A DNA stretch of 50,297 nt from Roseovarius sp. MMSF_3359 (GCF_030733385.1 NZ_JASHJC010000022.1:1-50297); one strand, 5' to 3'; numbered from the stretch's first letter, positions 33,084-42,357 are shown. Program-made: numbers and translations. The notes: generated by a model from the letters alone, not told the origin.

Positions 33084-34606
33084 AACGACTGATCCTGGTG
33101 CTGGGCGATCAGCTTTCCCCTGATCTCTCGGCGCTACGCGAAGGTGACCGCGACAGTGACCTCATTGTCATGGCCGAGGTCACGGATGAGACCGGCTACG
33201 TGCCGCATCACCCCAAGAAAATCGCGCTCGTGCTGTCGGCGATGCGTCATTTCGCGGAAGAGTTGCGCGAAGACGGCTGGCAGGTTGCTTATACCAAGCT
33301 GGACGATAGCGAGGCGTCGAAATCCATTGTCGGCGAGTTGATACGGCGCGGGCAGGAACACGGGACGAGCGAGGTGATCGCCACCTGTCCCGGCGAATGG
33401 CGGTTGCTCCGGGCGCTTGAGGATGCACCCCTGACCGTGACGATCCTGCCCGATGACCGGTTTGTGGCGACTCTCGATGAATTCGCGAGCTGGGCCGAAG
33501 GGCGCAAGGAACTCCGGATGGAGTATTTCTATCGCGACATGCGCCGCAAGACCGGGCTGTTGATGGAAGGCGACAAGCCCGCGGGCGAGAAGTGGAACTA
33601 TGACCACGAGAACCGCAAACCGGCCAAGGATGATCTGCTGCGGTCGAAACCGATGCAATTCACCCCAGATGAGATCACCGAAGAGGTGCTGGATCTGGTC
33701 GAGGATCGGTTTGGCGAGAATTTCGGGGTGTTGCGCCCGTTCTGGTTCGCGGTGACAAGCGGGCAGGCGCGCCGGGCGCTGGACCATTTCGCCAAGCATC
33801 TTCTGGAGGGGTTCGGCGACACTCAGGACGCGATGCTGCAAGGCGACCGCTTCCTGCACCATTCCGTCCTGTCGCCCTATCTCAACCTCGGCCTGCTGAG
33901 CCCGATCGAAATCTGCGAGCGGGTCGAGGAAGAGTGGCGTGCGGGCCGGGTGCCGATCAATGCCGCCGAAGGGTACATCCGGCAGGTGATCGGTTGGCGT
34001 GAGTATGTGCGCGGGCTCTATTTCCACGAAGGCCCGGATTACGCCACGCGCAATGGGCTGGGCCACAAACGCGATCTGCCCTGGATGTACTGGGGCGGTG
34101 AGACGGGCATGAACTGCATGTCCCATGCGGTGGCGCAGACCCGCGACGAGGCCTATGCCCACCATATCCAACGCCTGATGGTGACCGGCAATTTCGCCCT
34201 GCTGGCGGGGATTGACCCCGAACAGGTGCACGAATGGTACCTGGCGGTCTATGCGGATGCGTTCGAATGGGTCGAGGCGCCCAATACCGTGGGTATGAGC
34301 CAGTTTGCCGATGGCGGCATCATCGCGTCGAAGCCTTACGTGAGTTCCGGGAATTACATCAACAAGATGTCGAATTATTGCGGCTCCTGCACCTATTCGA
34401 TGAAGGACAAGACCGGCGATACGGCCTGTCCCTTCAACCTGCTTTACTGGCATTTCCTGGATCGCCACCGCGACAGGTTCGACAAAAACCCGCGGATGGG
34501 CAACATGTACCGGACGTGGGACCGGATGGACGAGGGGCGCCGCGAGACGGTCCTACGGGACGCCGAAAGGCTGCTTGACCGGCTGGACAGCGGGGAGGTG
34601 GTCTGA
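33077..34606 (+). CDS. Iron-sulfur bacterial cryptochrome/photolyase (FeS-BCP, PhrB/CryB type)
   Basis: A 509-residue cryptochrome/photolyase-family protein of the prokaryotic iron-sulfur branch, which includes (6-4) photolyases such as Agrobacterium PhrB. The N-terminal Rossmann domain starts KRLILVLGDQLSPDLSAL. Four Cys at 347, 435, 438 and 451 have exactly the C-x87-C-x2-C-x12-C spacing I recall for the PhrB 4Fe-4S cluster. The FAD-binding helices include NTVGMSQFADGG. It has 6-7 bases of overlap with the SDR. The likely role is blue-light repair of (6-4) photoproducts, by family analogy. Confidence 0.94.
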   Translation: MVKRLILVLGDQLSPDLSALREGDRDSDLIVMAEVTDETGYVPHHPKKIALVLSAMRHFAEELREDGWQVAYTKLDDSEASKSIVGELIRRGQEHGTSEVIATCPGEWRLLRALEDAPLTVTILPDDRFVATLDEFASWAEGRKELRMEYFYRDMRRKTGLLMEGDKPAGEKWNYDHENRKPAKDDLLRSKPMQFTPDEITEEVLDLVEDRFGENFGVLRPFWFAVTSGQARRALDHFAKHLLEGFGDTQDAMLQGDRFLHHSVLSPYLNLGLLSPIEICERVEEEWRAGRVPINAAEGYIRQVIGWREYVRGLYFHEGPDYATRNGLGHKRDLPWMYWGGETGMNCMSHAVAQTRDEAYAHHIQRLMVTGNFALLAGIDPEQVHEWYLAVYADAFEWVEAPNTVGMSQFADGGIIASKPYVSSGNYINKMSNYCGSCTYSMKDKTGDTACPFNLLYWHFLDRHRDRFDKNPRMGNMYRTWDRMDEGRRETVLRDAERLLDRLDSGEVV

Positions 34607-34687
34607 AGCGACCGGCAATGTGAAATGCGACATGTTTTACCGCCCGCATCGAGCCAGGGCCAAACCCGTTTCCTTTGTTTGACCTGA

Positions 34688-36382
34688 TTAATCCTGCAGC
34701 CCGGCGCCGCGCAAATCGTTCAACACGCGATCAAGATCGGCGGTGTTCGTGTATTTCCCATCGTAGTTGTGACGCACCTTCGCGAGTGAATAGGCCGGGT
34801 CAAAATCAAGCAGGTGTCCAACGGCCTCCCTGGCCCCGTCGGTATTTCCACGGCACATCTCGATGATTGCCAGCACGCGATAGGCCATCGGCGGGATTTC
34901 GGACATCGCGTTCATGGTCTGCAAGGCATCGTCGCAATTGCGCGTGTGCCATTGCACCCAGGCCAGGTTCCACTTGATCCAGTCCTGGTGCAGCGGGTCG
35001 AGGCGCACGACTTTCAACATCAGCTCTTCCGCCTCTTCGGCTCGACCGCCATAGGTCAGTGCCTCGGCCAACGAGGCCATTGCGCCCGTGTCATTGGGGT
35101 TCAAGGCCAGGGCTTGCTGATACCGGGCAATCGCCTTGTCGAGCTTGCCCTCCTGGATGTGCATATAGGCCATTGCCGAATGGCCATCATAGAATTCCGG
35201 CGCGATCTCGACCGCCTTGCGCGCATAGTTCCGCGCCGCATTCAGCTCCTCAATCGGGTCCTGGTCCGTCCACCCCCAACGGTACTTGTTGATGTGGACG
35301 AAGGTGAGCCCGACATATCCGTATGGTTGGGACGGGTCCGCCTCGATCGCCGCCAGATTGGCCTGACGTGCCTTTTCGTTGCCCTCGGGTGTGAAATCGA
35401 AAAGATGCTGGCGCGCCTTCAGATTAAGAAGCAGCGCCGACAGCTTCGCCTGATCGGACCTGATTGCCTTCTGCCCTTCGAAGTTGATAACCTTCTGCGC
35501 CACCGTGGCCGCGGTTTTGCGGACAATCTCGTCCTGCACGGCGAAGATGTCGCTCAGATCGCTGTTATAGACCTGCGACCAGAGGTTTTGACCTCCGACC
35601 GCATCAATAAGCTGGATCGTCACGCGCAGCCGGTCGCCGCTTTTCTGTTGGCTCCCTTCCAGCAGGTACCGGACACCGAGCACGTCGGAGATCCTCTTCA
35701 CCTCGGTCGGGGTGTCGCGAAAGCTGAAGCTCGAATTGCGGGCGGTGACGAAAAGTTCGGGAAATCGGGACAGACCGCCGATGACCCCCTCGGCGATGGC
35801 GTCACTCAGGTAATCCGCGTCATCCCCGACGCTGTGGTCCTCAAACGCCAGCACCGCGATGGAGGGCCTGGAAGGCAGCGGCAACTCGGTAGTCTCGGAA
35901 ACGTCCGGGCCCTTGTCAGATGCCGTGACCCAAATGAGGCCAAAGCCCAGGACCACCACCAGAGCGAGGCCCACCAAGACCAGACGCTTTGTGCGGTGTT
36001 GTTGGATGGCGGGCGTATCGGTGTGACCCGCGGCGCTTTGCGGAGGTTCCTTTGCGTTCAGGCGGTACCCCTTCTTCGGCAGCGTTTGGATAATGTTGTG
36101 GCCCGTGTCGTTCAGGGCGCGCCGGATATCGGCAATGCACTGGGTCAGGCTGTCATCCGTGACAAATTTCTTGTCCCAGACATTTTCAAACAGTTCGTCC
36201 TTGGACACGGTCTCGCCCCGGCGCCGCGCAAGGTAGGCCAGCACGTCGGAGCTTTGGCTGCGCAGATGCACCAAATTGCCCGTGCCATCGCGCAATTCGT
36301 TCGTTTGCAGGGAAAAGCGACAGGCGCCGAGGGAGAGGGTCCAGGACGATTTCATATTTTTTTCAGGCTTTTCTCCGGACAT
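34688..36382 (-). CDS. CadC-like membrane regulator with winged helix, cyclase-type FlgO-like domain and TPRs
   Basis: A 564-residue protein. Residues ~10-105 form an OmpR/CadC-type winged-helix DNA-binding domain (blocks ELFENVWDKKFVTDDSL, LPKKGYRLNA). One membrane segment lies near 132-152 (RLVLVGLALVVVLGFGLIWV). A domain around 170-290 begins PSIAVLAFEDHSVGDDADYL, as in the proteins often mislabelled adenylate cyclase, and TPRs follow in the C-terminal half (about 335-500). ATG 36382 has GGAGGGG 8 bases upstream, so the upstream extension to 36538 is rejected. It is divergent from the exported SRPBCC gene, its plausible target. Confidence 0.9.
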   Translation of the reverse strand: MSGEKPEKNMKSSWTLSLGACRFSLQTNELRDGTGNLVHLRSQSSDVLAYLARRRGETVSKDELFENVWDKKFVTDDSLTQCIADIRRALNDTGHNIIQTLPKKGYRLNAKEPPQSAAGHTDTPAIQQHRTKRLVLVGLALVVVLGFGLIWVTASDKGPDVSETTELPLPSRPSIAVLAFEDHSVGDDADYLSDAIAEGVIGGLSRFPELFVTARNSSFSFRDTPTEVKRISDVLGVRYLLEGSQQKSGDRLRVTIQLIDAVGGQNLWSQVYNSDLSDIFAVQDEIVRKTAATVAQKVINFEGQKAIRSDQAKLSALLLNLKARQHLFDFTPEGNEKARQANLAAIEADPSQPYGYVGLTFVHINKYRWGWTDQDPIEELNAARNYARKAVEIAPEFYDGHSAMAYMHIQEGKLDKAIARYQQALALNPNDTGAMASLAEALTYGGRAEEAEELMLKVVRLDPLHQDWIKWNLAWVQWHTRNCDDALQTMNAMSEIPPMAYRVLAIIEMCRGNTDGAREAVGHLLDFDPAYSLAKVRHNYDGKYTNTADLDRVLNDLRGAGLQD

Positions 36383-36582
36383 TTCAGGCCCCTCCATGCC
36401 CATCTGACTTTGCGAAGAGGCGCCCCGGGAGGCAAGAAAATTCTCCTGGACTCGTCGCAAGCCCGCAGGTGGCAGAGCCACGCGAAACGGCGGGCACCCA
36501 ACATGGAAGGACGCCGTCCGGACGATCTGGCACTGCAAAGGCCGATATGCGCGACGGCAACATGAACCGGAAAGGAAAGATC

Positions 36583-37056
36583 ATGAAAACCCTCACGAAA
36601 GTCACAGTGATGGCCATCGCAACGCTTTGTGCAACGGCGGCCGCCTCCGCGGATTACAAGGTGAAGCGGACGCTTAAATTGTCGGCGCAGGCAACGGACG
36701 TCTGGCATCTGATCGGCGATTTCTGCGACATCGACGATTGGCACCCCGATGTGCGTGCCTGTTCGCTGAAGGTGCGGGACGGCGCATTGATCCGGGTCCT
36801 GACAAATGTGAACGGGGAAGAGCGGACCCAGAAACGCATCGCCCATGAAGCTGGCCTGTCCTACACCTACAAGACGGTCAGTTCGCCCCTGCCGGTCGAG
36901 AATTTCATCTCGACCCTGTCGGTTGAAAGCCTGGAGAACTCGTTGATCGCCTGGTCGGTGAATTTTTCGTCCGATGACCCGGCCATGGAACAGGTCGTCG
37001 TCGATGAGATCGAAGCTGGCCTGGCGACGATCGAAAAACTCATCGACGCCCGGTAG
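36583..37056 (+). CDS. Exported SRPBCC (START-like) protein
   Basis: A 157-residue protein with a Sec signal peptide (KTLTKVTVMAIATLCATAAASA) and an SRPBCC/polyketide-cyclase-like domain that binds hydrophobic ligands. The block ATDVWHLIGDFCDIDDWHPD is the usual domain entry. ATG 36583 follows AAGGA by 6 bases. ATG 36562 is in frame but would place charged residues before the signal peptide. It is divergent from the CadC-like regulator and converges on the MORN gene. The ligand is unknown. Confidence 0.87.
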   Translation: MKTLTKVTVMAIATLCATAAASADYKVKRTLKLSAQATDVWHLIGDFCDIDDWHPDVRACSLKVRDGALIRVLTNVNGEERTQKRIAHEAGLSYTYKTVSSPLPVENFISTLSVESLENSLIAWSVNFSSDDPAMEQVVVDEIEAGLATIEKLIDAR

Positions 37057-37148
37057 GCGGGGGAGCCGCGGCGGGGCATTCCGGAATGCTGATGCACGGG
37101 ATGAACGGTCACCACGAAGGATGTCGATTTGGTCCTGTAGACAGGCGG

Positions 37149-37176
37149 GGCGGGCTCAAGCAATGGGCCCGCCTTT
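37149..37176. terminator. Hairpin between convergent SRPBCC and MORN genes
   Basis: GGCGGGC and GCCCGCC pair (7 bp, 11-base loop) followed by TTT. It is probably the terminator of the SRPBCC transcript and may work in both directions. Confidence 0.6.
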
Positions 37177-37187
37177 GGGTCTTGGGC

Positions 37188-38597
37188 CTAGTTCGCCTCG
37201 CTGTCGCCGGATAGGGCACCATCCTGCCATTCGCCGCTGGCTTCCTCGCCGGTGGCGTAGCGCATCGTGCCTTGCCCCTGACGTTTGCCGCGCTTGAACA
37301 TGCCTTCGTAGACATCCCCGGTGAGGTAGGTCGCAACGCCCTGGCCGCTGATCTCGCCGTTTTGCCATTCGCCGGTGTAGCGGAACCCGTCGGCCATCTT
37401 GATCTCACCTTGGCCGTGCCGCTGATTGTTGCGGAAATCGCCCTTGTAGACGGTGCCGTCGGCATAGGTGGCCACGCCCTGACCGTGGCGTTGGCCGTCG
37501 GCCCATTCACCCTCATACTTATAGCCGTCCGCATGGGTCATCACGCCTTGCCCGTGGTTCTTGGCATTCTTGAACATGCCCTCGTAGACAAGCCCGTTGG
37601 TATAGGTCGTCCGGCCTTCGCCTTCGATCACGCCATTGACCCACTGCCCCTCATAGGTGGAGCCGTCGGCATAGGTGATCTTGCCCTCGCCATCGGCCAG
37701 ATCATCGCGGAAATCCCCGACATAGACCGAGCCATCCGGGTAGGATACCGTGCCTTGCCCCGAGATCTTGCCCGCGACCCAGGACCCTTCGTACTTATAG
37801 CCATCCGTGCCGATATAAGTTCCCTGACCATCGCGCAGATCGTTGAGGAATTGCCCTTCGTAAGTGTCGCCATTTGCATAGGTGACGCGGCCCTGGCCCT
37901 CGCGGCGACCGGCCACGAGCGTCCCCTCGTAGACATCGCCATTGGGATAGGTGAGCTTGCCGGTGCCGTTGATCTGGCCACCCTTCCACAAGCCGGTATA
38001 AACCAGGCCCTCGGGCGTGGTCAGCGTGCCTTGGCCTTCGCGCGCGCCGCGTGCCACGTCGCCCTCATAGACCGCCCCGTCGGGATAGGTGATCTTGCCT
38101 TTGCCTTCCTTGACCGCGTTCACCCAATCCCCGTCATAGATGTATCCGCGGGGGCTGGTCATCACGCCGCGCCCGTTATGCATCGCATTGAAGAACCCGC
38201 CCTCGTAGCGCACACCATTGGCATAGAGAGCGACCCCCTGACCGGTGATCTTGCCGTCCTCCCACTGACCCTCATAGGTGCCGCCGTCGCTGAAGACGAT
38301 GATGCCCACGCCATGGGGCTTGCCCTTGGAAAACTCGCCCTCATAGATCGACCCGTTGGGGAAGCGCGCCACGCCCTTGCCCTTGATCTCTCCCTCGACC
38401 CATTCGCCGGTGTATTCATAACCATTGGGCAGCGTATAGGTGCCGGTCCCATGCTGCACGCCGTTCTTGAACGTGCCCTCATAGATGCCGCCATCATCGT
38501 ATTGTTTGGTGCGGACCTCGTTTTCCTGCGCAGTCAATGCGGTGGCGCCGCTCAATGCAATGCCCAGAATAACGGTTCTTGTCAGTGAAAATGTCAT
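37188..38597 (-). CDS. Exported MORN-repeat protein
   Basis: A 469-residue protein with a signal peptide (FSLTRTVILGIALSGATA) followed by 18 intact plus one degenerate MORN repeat of 23 residues each (general form pdGxxYeGxwxxGxxxGxGxxxy) and a short acidic tail. MORN arrays form flat beta-sheets that can bind lipids or act as scaffolds. I start at ATG 38597 because it alone gives a clean signal peptide; the open frame to 38897 lies over the nadE start on the other strand. The 69-bp DNA periodicity is due to the protein repeats. The function is unknown. It is divergent from nadE. Confidence 0.9.
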   Translation of the reverse strand: MTFSLTRTVILGIALSGATALTAQENEVRTKQYDDGGIYEGTFKNGVQHGTGTYTLPNGYEYTGEWVEGEIKGKGVARFPNGSIYEGEFSKGKPHGVGIIVFSDGGTYEGQWEDGKITGQGVALYANGVRYEGGFFNAMHNGRGVMTSPRGYIYDGDWVNAVKEGKGKITYPDGAVYEGDVARGAREGQGTLTTPEGLVYTGLWKGGQINGTGKLTYPNGDVYEGTLVAGRREGQGRVTYANGDTYEGQFLNDLRDGQGTYIGTDGYKYEGSWVAGKISGQGTVSYPDGSVYVGDFRDDLADGEGKITYADGSTYEGQWVNGVIEGEGRTTYTNGLVYEGMFKNAKNHGQGVMTHADGYKYEGEWADGQRHGQGVATYADGTVYKGDFRNNQRHGQGEIKMADGFRYTGEWQNGEISGQGVATYLTGDVYEGMFKRGKRQGQGTMRYATGEEASGEWQDGALSGDSEAN

Positions 38598-38751
38598 TTT
38601 TGCCCCGAATGCCCCACCTCGCATGTGATGCGCGATCACTGGAAATCTAGTGGACCGCTGGCGGGCTGACAACGGGTTTTGCTCAAATCGGCTTTCCCTT
38701 GCTACCTGATCTGCTAAATCAGTTGGGGAAGATAAAGATGAGGCTTTGGCA

Positions 38752-40410
38752 ATGGCCGACAGGTTTCGCCTGACACTGGCACAGATGAATCCGACCGTGG
38801 GCGATCTTGACGGCAATGCCGCGCTGGCCCGCAAGGCGTGGGAGGCCGGGCGCGACGCGGGCGCCAACATGGTCGCACTGCCCGAGATGTTCATCACCGG
38901 CTACAATACGCAGGACCTGGTGATGAAACCGGCCTTTCACCAGGCGGCGATTGCCAAGCTGGAAGAGCTGGCGAAGGCCTGCGCCGATGGGCCGGCATTG
39001 GCCATTGGTGGTCCGGCGCTTGAGGGGGCAGGGCTCTATAACGCTTACTATATCCTGAAGGGCGGCCGCACCTCAGCGCGGGTGCTCAAGCACCATCTGC
39101 CGAATGAGACGGTGTTCGACGAAGTGCGGATTTACGACGCGGCCGAGGTTGGCGGGCCTTACGTGGTCGATGACGTGCGCATCGGCAGCCCGATCTGCGA
39201 GGATAGCTGGCACGAGGATGTGCCTGAGACGCTGGCAGAGACCGGGGCGGAGTTCCTGCTGGTGCCTAACGGGTCGCCCTATTACCGCAACAAGATGGAG
39301 GTTCGGCAGAACCTGATGGTCGCCCGCGTGGTCGAGACCGGCCTGCCGCTCATCTACCTCAACCTCGTCGGCGGGCAGGACGATCAGGTTTTTGACGGCG
39401 GCACTTTCGTGTTGAACCCCGGCGGCGAACTGGCGCTGCAAATGCCGGTTTTCGAGGAGGCGATCACCCATCTCGATCTCGTGCGCTCAGAGGATGGCTG
39501 GCGCGCGGAGAAGGGTGATTTCGCGCCCCTGCCGGATGCGTATGAGCAGGATTACAACGCCATGGTCCTCAGCCTGCGGGACTATATGCGCAAGACCGGG
39601 TTCAAGAAGGTGCTGCTGGGTCTTTCTGGCGGGATCGACTCGGCCATCGTGGCGACAATCGCCGTGGATGCGCTGGGGGCCGACAACGTCCGCTGCGTGA
39701 TGCTACCGTCGGAATATACCTCTCAGGCGTCGCTGGACGATGCCAAGCAGGTCGCTGAAAACCTCGGCTGCCGCTACGATTTTGTGCCGATTTCCGAGGC
39801 GCGCGGCGCGGTCACCAACACGCTCGCCCCGCTTTTCGAAGGGACCGAGCCGGGGCTGACCGAAGAAAACATCCAATCGCGCCTGCGCGGCCTCTTGCTG
39901 ATGGCGCTTTCGAACAAATTTGGCGAGATGCTCCTGACCACCGGCAATAAATCCGAGGTCGCCGTGGGCTATGCCACGATCTATGGCGACATGGCGGGCG
40001 GCTATAACCCGATCAAGGACATGTACAAAACCCGCGTGTTCGACACCTGCCGCTGGCGCAATGCCCATCACCGCGACTGGATGATGGGGCCAGCGGGTGA
40101 AGTCATTCCACCGAACGTGATCCAGAAGCCACCCTCGGCGGAGTTGCGCGAGGACCAGAAAGACAGCGATTCACTGCCCGATTACCCGGTCCTCGACGGT
40201 ATCCTCGAAATCCTGGTGGATCAGGACGGATCTATCGAAGATTGCGTGGCCGCGGGGTTCGACCGGGCCGATGCGAAAAAGGTCGAGCACCTGCTTTACA
40301 TCAGCGAATACAAACGCTTTCAATCCGCCCCCGGCACCCGGCTGAGCAAGAAGGCTTTCTGGCTCGACCGGCGGTATCCCATCGTCAACCGCTGGCGCGA
40401 TGACGGGTAA
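38752..40410 (+). CDS. nadE: Glutamine-dependent NAD+ synthetase
   Basis: A 552-residue enzyme making NAD+ from nicotinate adenine dinucleotide, with ammonia from its own glutaminase domain. The nitrilase-fold N-terminal half has the triad Glu45 (LPEMFITGY), Lys113 (LKHHLPNE) and Cys149 (GSPICEDSW). The synthetase half has the ATP P-loop SGGIDS at 292-297 and the LTTGNKSEVAVGYATIYGD block. ATG 38752 (ADRFRLTLAQMNPTVG) is preferred over TTG 38746, with AGATGAGG 8 bases upstream. It shares its upstream region with the divergent MORN gene. The downstream tail-tube gene starts 29 bases after its stop. Confidence 0.96.
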   Translation: MADRFRLTLAQMNPTVGDLDGNAALARKAWEAGRDAGANMVALPEMFITGYNTQDLVMKPAFHQAAIAKLEELAKACADGPALAIGGPALEGAGLYNAYYILKGGRTSARVLKHHLPNETVFDEVRIYDAAEVGGPYVVDDVRIGSPICEDSWHEDVPETLAETGAEFLLVPNGSPYYRNKMEVRQNLMVARVVETGLPLIYLNLVGGQDDQVFDGGTFVLNPGGELALQMPVFEEAITHLDLVRSEDGWRAEKGDFAPLPDAYEQDYNAMVLSLRDYMRKTGFKKVLLGLSGGIDSAIVATIAVDALGADNVRCVMLPSEYTSQASLDDAKQVAENLGCRYDFVPISEARGAVTNTLAPLFEGTEPGLTEENIQSRLRGLLLMALSNKFGEMLLTTGNKSEVAVGYATIYGDMAGGYNPIKDMYKTRVFDTCRWRNAHHRDWMMGPAGEVIPPNVIQKPPSAELREDQKDSDSLPDYPVLDGILEILVDQDGSIEDCVAAGFDRADAKKVEHLLYISEYKRFQSAPGTRLSKKAFWLDRRYPIVNRWRDDG

Positions 40411-40439
40411 CGGGTGGCGAAACGCGATGGAGGACTACC

Positions 40440-40892
40440 TTGAACAGCCCCACTGAAATGCCCGTCGCCTTTCGCTTCAACGTCAGTTTCGCATCGCCTT
40501 CCGGGACGGTCGTGGTGTTTCAAGAGGTCAGCGGGTTGGAGGCCGACCTTGGCACCGAGCCCGTTGTCGAAGGCGGAGAAAACCGGTTTGTGCATGCGCT
40601 GCCGGGCGTGGCGAAGCACGGCAATCTTGTCTTGAAGCGCGGCATGTCAGAGGGGAGCGCGCTCCTTGTTACCTGGTGCCGCGACACGCTTGAGGGCGGG
40701 TTCGACAAGCCGATCGAGGTGCATGACCTTGAGGTGTCGCTGGTCAATGATGAAGGAGACGCTGTTGCGATATGGGTCATACAGCAGGCCTATCCGGTGA
40801 AGATGCAGGCGGCGGGCTTCGACGCGATGAAAAACGAGCTCATGATCGAAACCATCGAGCTCGCTTACAGCAAAATACATCGGAAAGTCTGA
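40440..40892 (+). CDS. Orphan phage-type tail tube protein (T4 gp19 family)
   Basis: A 150-residue protein of the conserved phage tail / T4 gp19-like family, whose members polymerise into the inner tube of contractile tails and extracellular contractile injection systems. Recognisable blocks are FRFNVSFA near the N-terminus, FQEVSGLEAD, LKRGMSEG, DTLEGGFDKPIEVHDLEV and the C-terminal ETIELAYSKIHR. The start is TTG 40440 because GGAGG lies 6 bases upstream. The ATG at 40458 is too far from it. No sheath, baseplate, spike or AAA genes are present, so this is a lone copy next to nadE and could serve elsewhere or be co-opted. Confidence 0.85.
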   Translation: MNSPTEMPVAFRFNVSFASPSGTVVVFQEVSGLEADLGTEPVVEGGENRFVHALPGVAKHGNLVLKRGMSEGSALLVTWCRDTLEGGFDKPIEVHDLEVSLVNDEGDAVAIWVIQQAYPVKMQAAGFDAMKNELMIETIELAYSKIHRKV

Positions 40893-40908
40893 AGGTTAGA
40901 CCGCTCTC

Positions 40909-41829
40909 CTAAAGCTGCAATTGGTAGCTTTCGGGGATGTAAACATAACCGTCGCCATGTTTGGCCGCGTATCCGACCGCGGGCCAGGGCATGTGATACC
41001 CCACGAAGGGGATCTTGTCGGCGGCCATCATGTCGAGCAGACGTTTGCGCGTCGCCGCGGCGGCCTCCTTGTCCATGTCGAACTTCACCTCCCAATCGGG
41101 ATAGGCCAGCGACCAGACATAGTGGTTGGCGAAATCGGCGGCGATGATGAGCTGCTTGCCGTCGCTTTCGACGCGGTAGACCATATGCCCGGGCGTGTGT
41201 CCGAAGGCGTCCACCGCCGTGATGCCGGACACCACATCGGCGCCGGGATCAATCAGCGTGGCTTTCTCGGCCAGGGGCTTCATATTGCTGTCAAACCGCT
41301 CGTTTTCGGCCTTGGACCAGGCATCGAACTCCACCGCACCGGTGACGTAGCGCGCATTGGGGAACGTGGGCGTCCCCTCGTTCATCAGGCCGCCGATGTG
41401 ATCGCCATGCATATGGGTGATGACCACCACATCGACCTGATCGGCGGTGTATCCCGCGCCCTCAAGCGCGCCGGTGATGTCGGCAGCACTCAGCCCTGTG
41501 TCAAACAATACCAGGTCGCTGCCGGTATTCACCACCGTGGGCGTAAAGAAAAACCGCGCCTGATCGGTGGGCAGATTCGCCTCCGCCGAGACCTTGTTGA
41601 ATTCCTCCTCGCTGACGTTCAGGCCAAAAATCGAATGCGGATCGTCACGCGGGAAACTGTTTGAAAGCAGGGTCGTGACCTCGAAACCGCCCAAGGTGAA
41701 CCGTTTGAACCCGGGGGTTGCGGCGCCAAGCATTGGGGCCGCCGCGTGACCGGGCCGCGCCACCGTGGCGAGCGGCACTGCGGCGGCGGATGCAATCAGG
41801 GTGCGGCGGGTCAAATGGGGCGTGGTCAT
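40909..41829 (-). CDS. Tat-exported metallo-beta-lactamase-fold hydrolase
   Basis: A 306-residue protein with a twin-arginine signal (TRRTLIASAAAVPLATVA) and an MBL-fold domain. The metal motif is THMHGDHIGG, with further ligands expected at GHTPGHMVYR and in the DFANHYVW region. Relatives include N-acyl-homoserine lactonases and other periplasmic hydrolases, and the substrate is not readable. ATG 41829 has AAGGAGG 9 bases upstream, which excludes the longer start at 41853. Its stop lies 17 bases from the convergent tail-tube gene. Confidence 0.9.
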   Translation of the reverse strand: MTTPHLTRRTLIASAAAVPLATVARPGHAAAPMLGAATPGFKRFTLGGFEVTTLLSNSFPRDDPHSIFGLNVSEEEFNKVSAEANLPTDQARFFFTPTVVNTGSDLVLFDTGLSAADITGALEGAGYTADQVDVVVITHMHGDHIGGLMNEGTPTFPNARYVTGAVEFDAWSKAENERFDSNMKPLAEKATLIDPGADVVSGITAVDAFGHTPGHMVYRVESDGKQLIIAADFANHYVWSLAYPDWEVKFDMDKEAAAATRKRLLDMMAADKIPFVGYHMPWPAVGYAAKHGDGYVYIPESYQLQL

Positions 41830-41928
41830 CGGTTTCTCCTCCTTGGGTTGCAAGGATGATAGCGCGGCTGGCCGGTGGGGTGTATGATCTCACGGTATTG
41901 TGACGGCACTGCGGCCCGGAGGCGCGCC

Positions 41929-42357
41929 ATGAGCACCAACAAGACCAAAGCGACCGATCAGACCCCTGCGGATTTCATCGCCGGTGTCGAACACCCGCGC
42001 CGACGCGAGGATGCGGAGACCCTGCTTGCGTTTTTCAAGGAGGTTACCGGTTTTGCGCCCTGTATGTGGGGGCCGTCGATCATCGGGTTCGGGCGCTATC
42101 ATTATGTCTACGACAGCGGCCGGGAAGGGGATTTTCTGGCCACGGGGTTCAGCCCCCGAAAATCCGCCCTGAGCATCTACATCATGCCCGGATACCAGGA
42201 CTATGGCCATATCCTGAGCAGGCTCGGCAAACACAAGACAGGCAAATCCTGTCTCTACGTCAACAAGCTTGCCGATATCGACATGGCGGTTCTGGCCGAG
42301 CTTGTCCGCACGGGGCTGCGCGATCTGAACGCGATCTGGGAAGTACATCCATCCTGA
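41929..42357 (+). CDS. DUF1801 family protein
   Basis: A 142-residue cytoplasmic protein of the DUF1801 / YdhG-like family, of unknown function. Typical blocks are ADFIAGVEHPRRREDAETLL, MWGPSIIGFGRYHYVYDSG, FSPRKSALSIYIMPGY and the C-terminal YVNKLADIDMAVLAELV. ATG 41929 has GGAGG 6 bases upstream, and the longer frame from 41875 is not supported. It lies in the same orientation as gltX, 101 bases away. Confidence 0.87.
   Translation: MSTNKTKATDQTPADFIAGVEHPRRREDAETLLAFFKEVTGFAPCMWGPSIIGFGRYHYVYDSGREGDFLATGFSPRKSALSIYIMPGYQDYGHILSRLGKHKTGKSCLYVNKLADIDMAVLAELVRTGLRDLNAIWEVHPS

Noticed and set aside
37206..38530. 69-bp DNA periodicity
   Set aside because: It is produced by the 23-residue MORN protein repeats and not by a separate DNA element.
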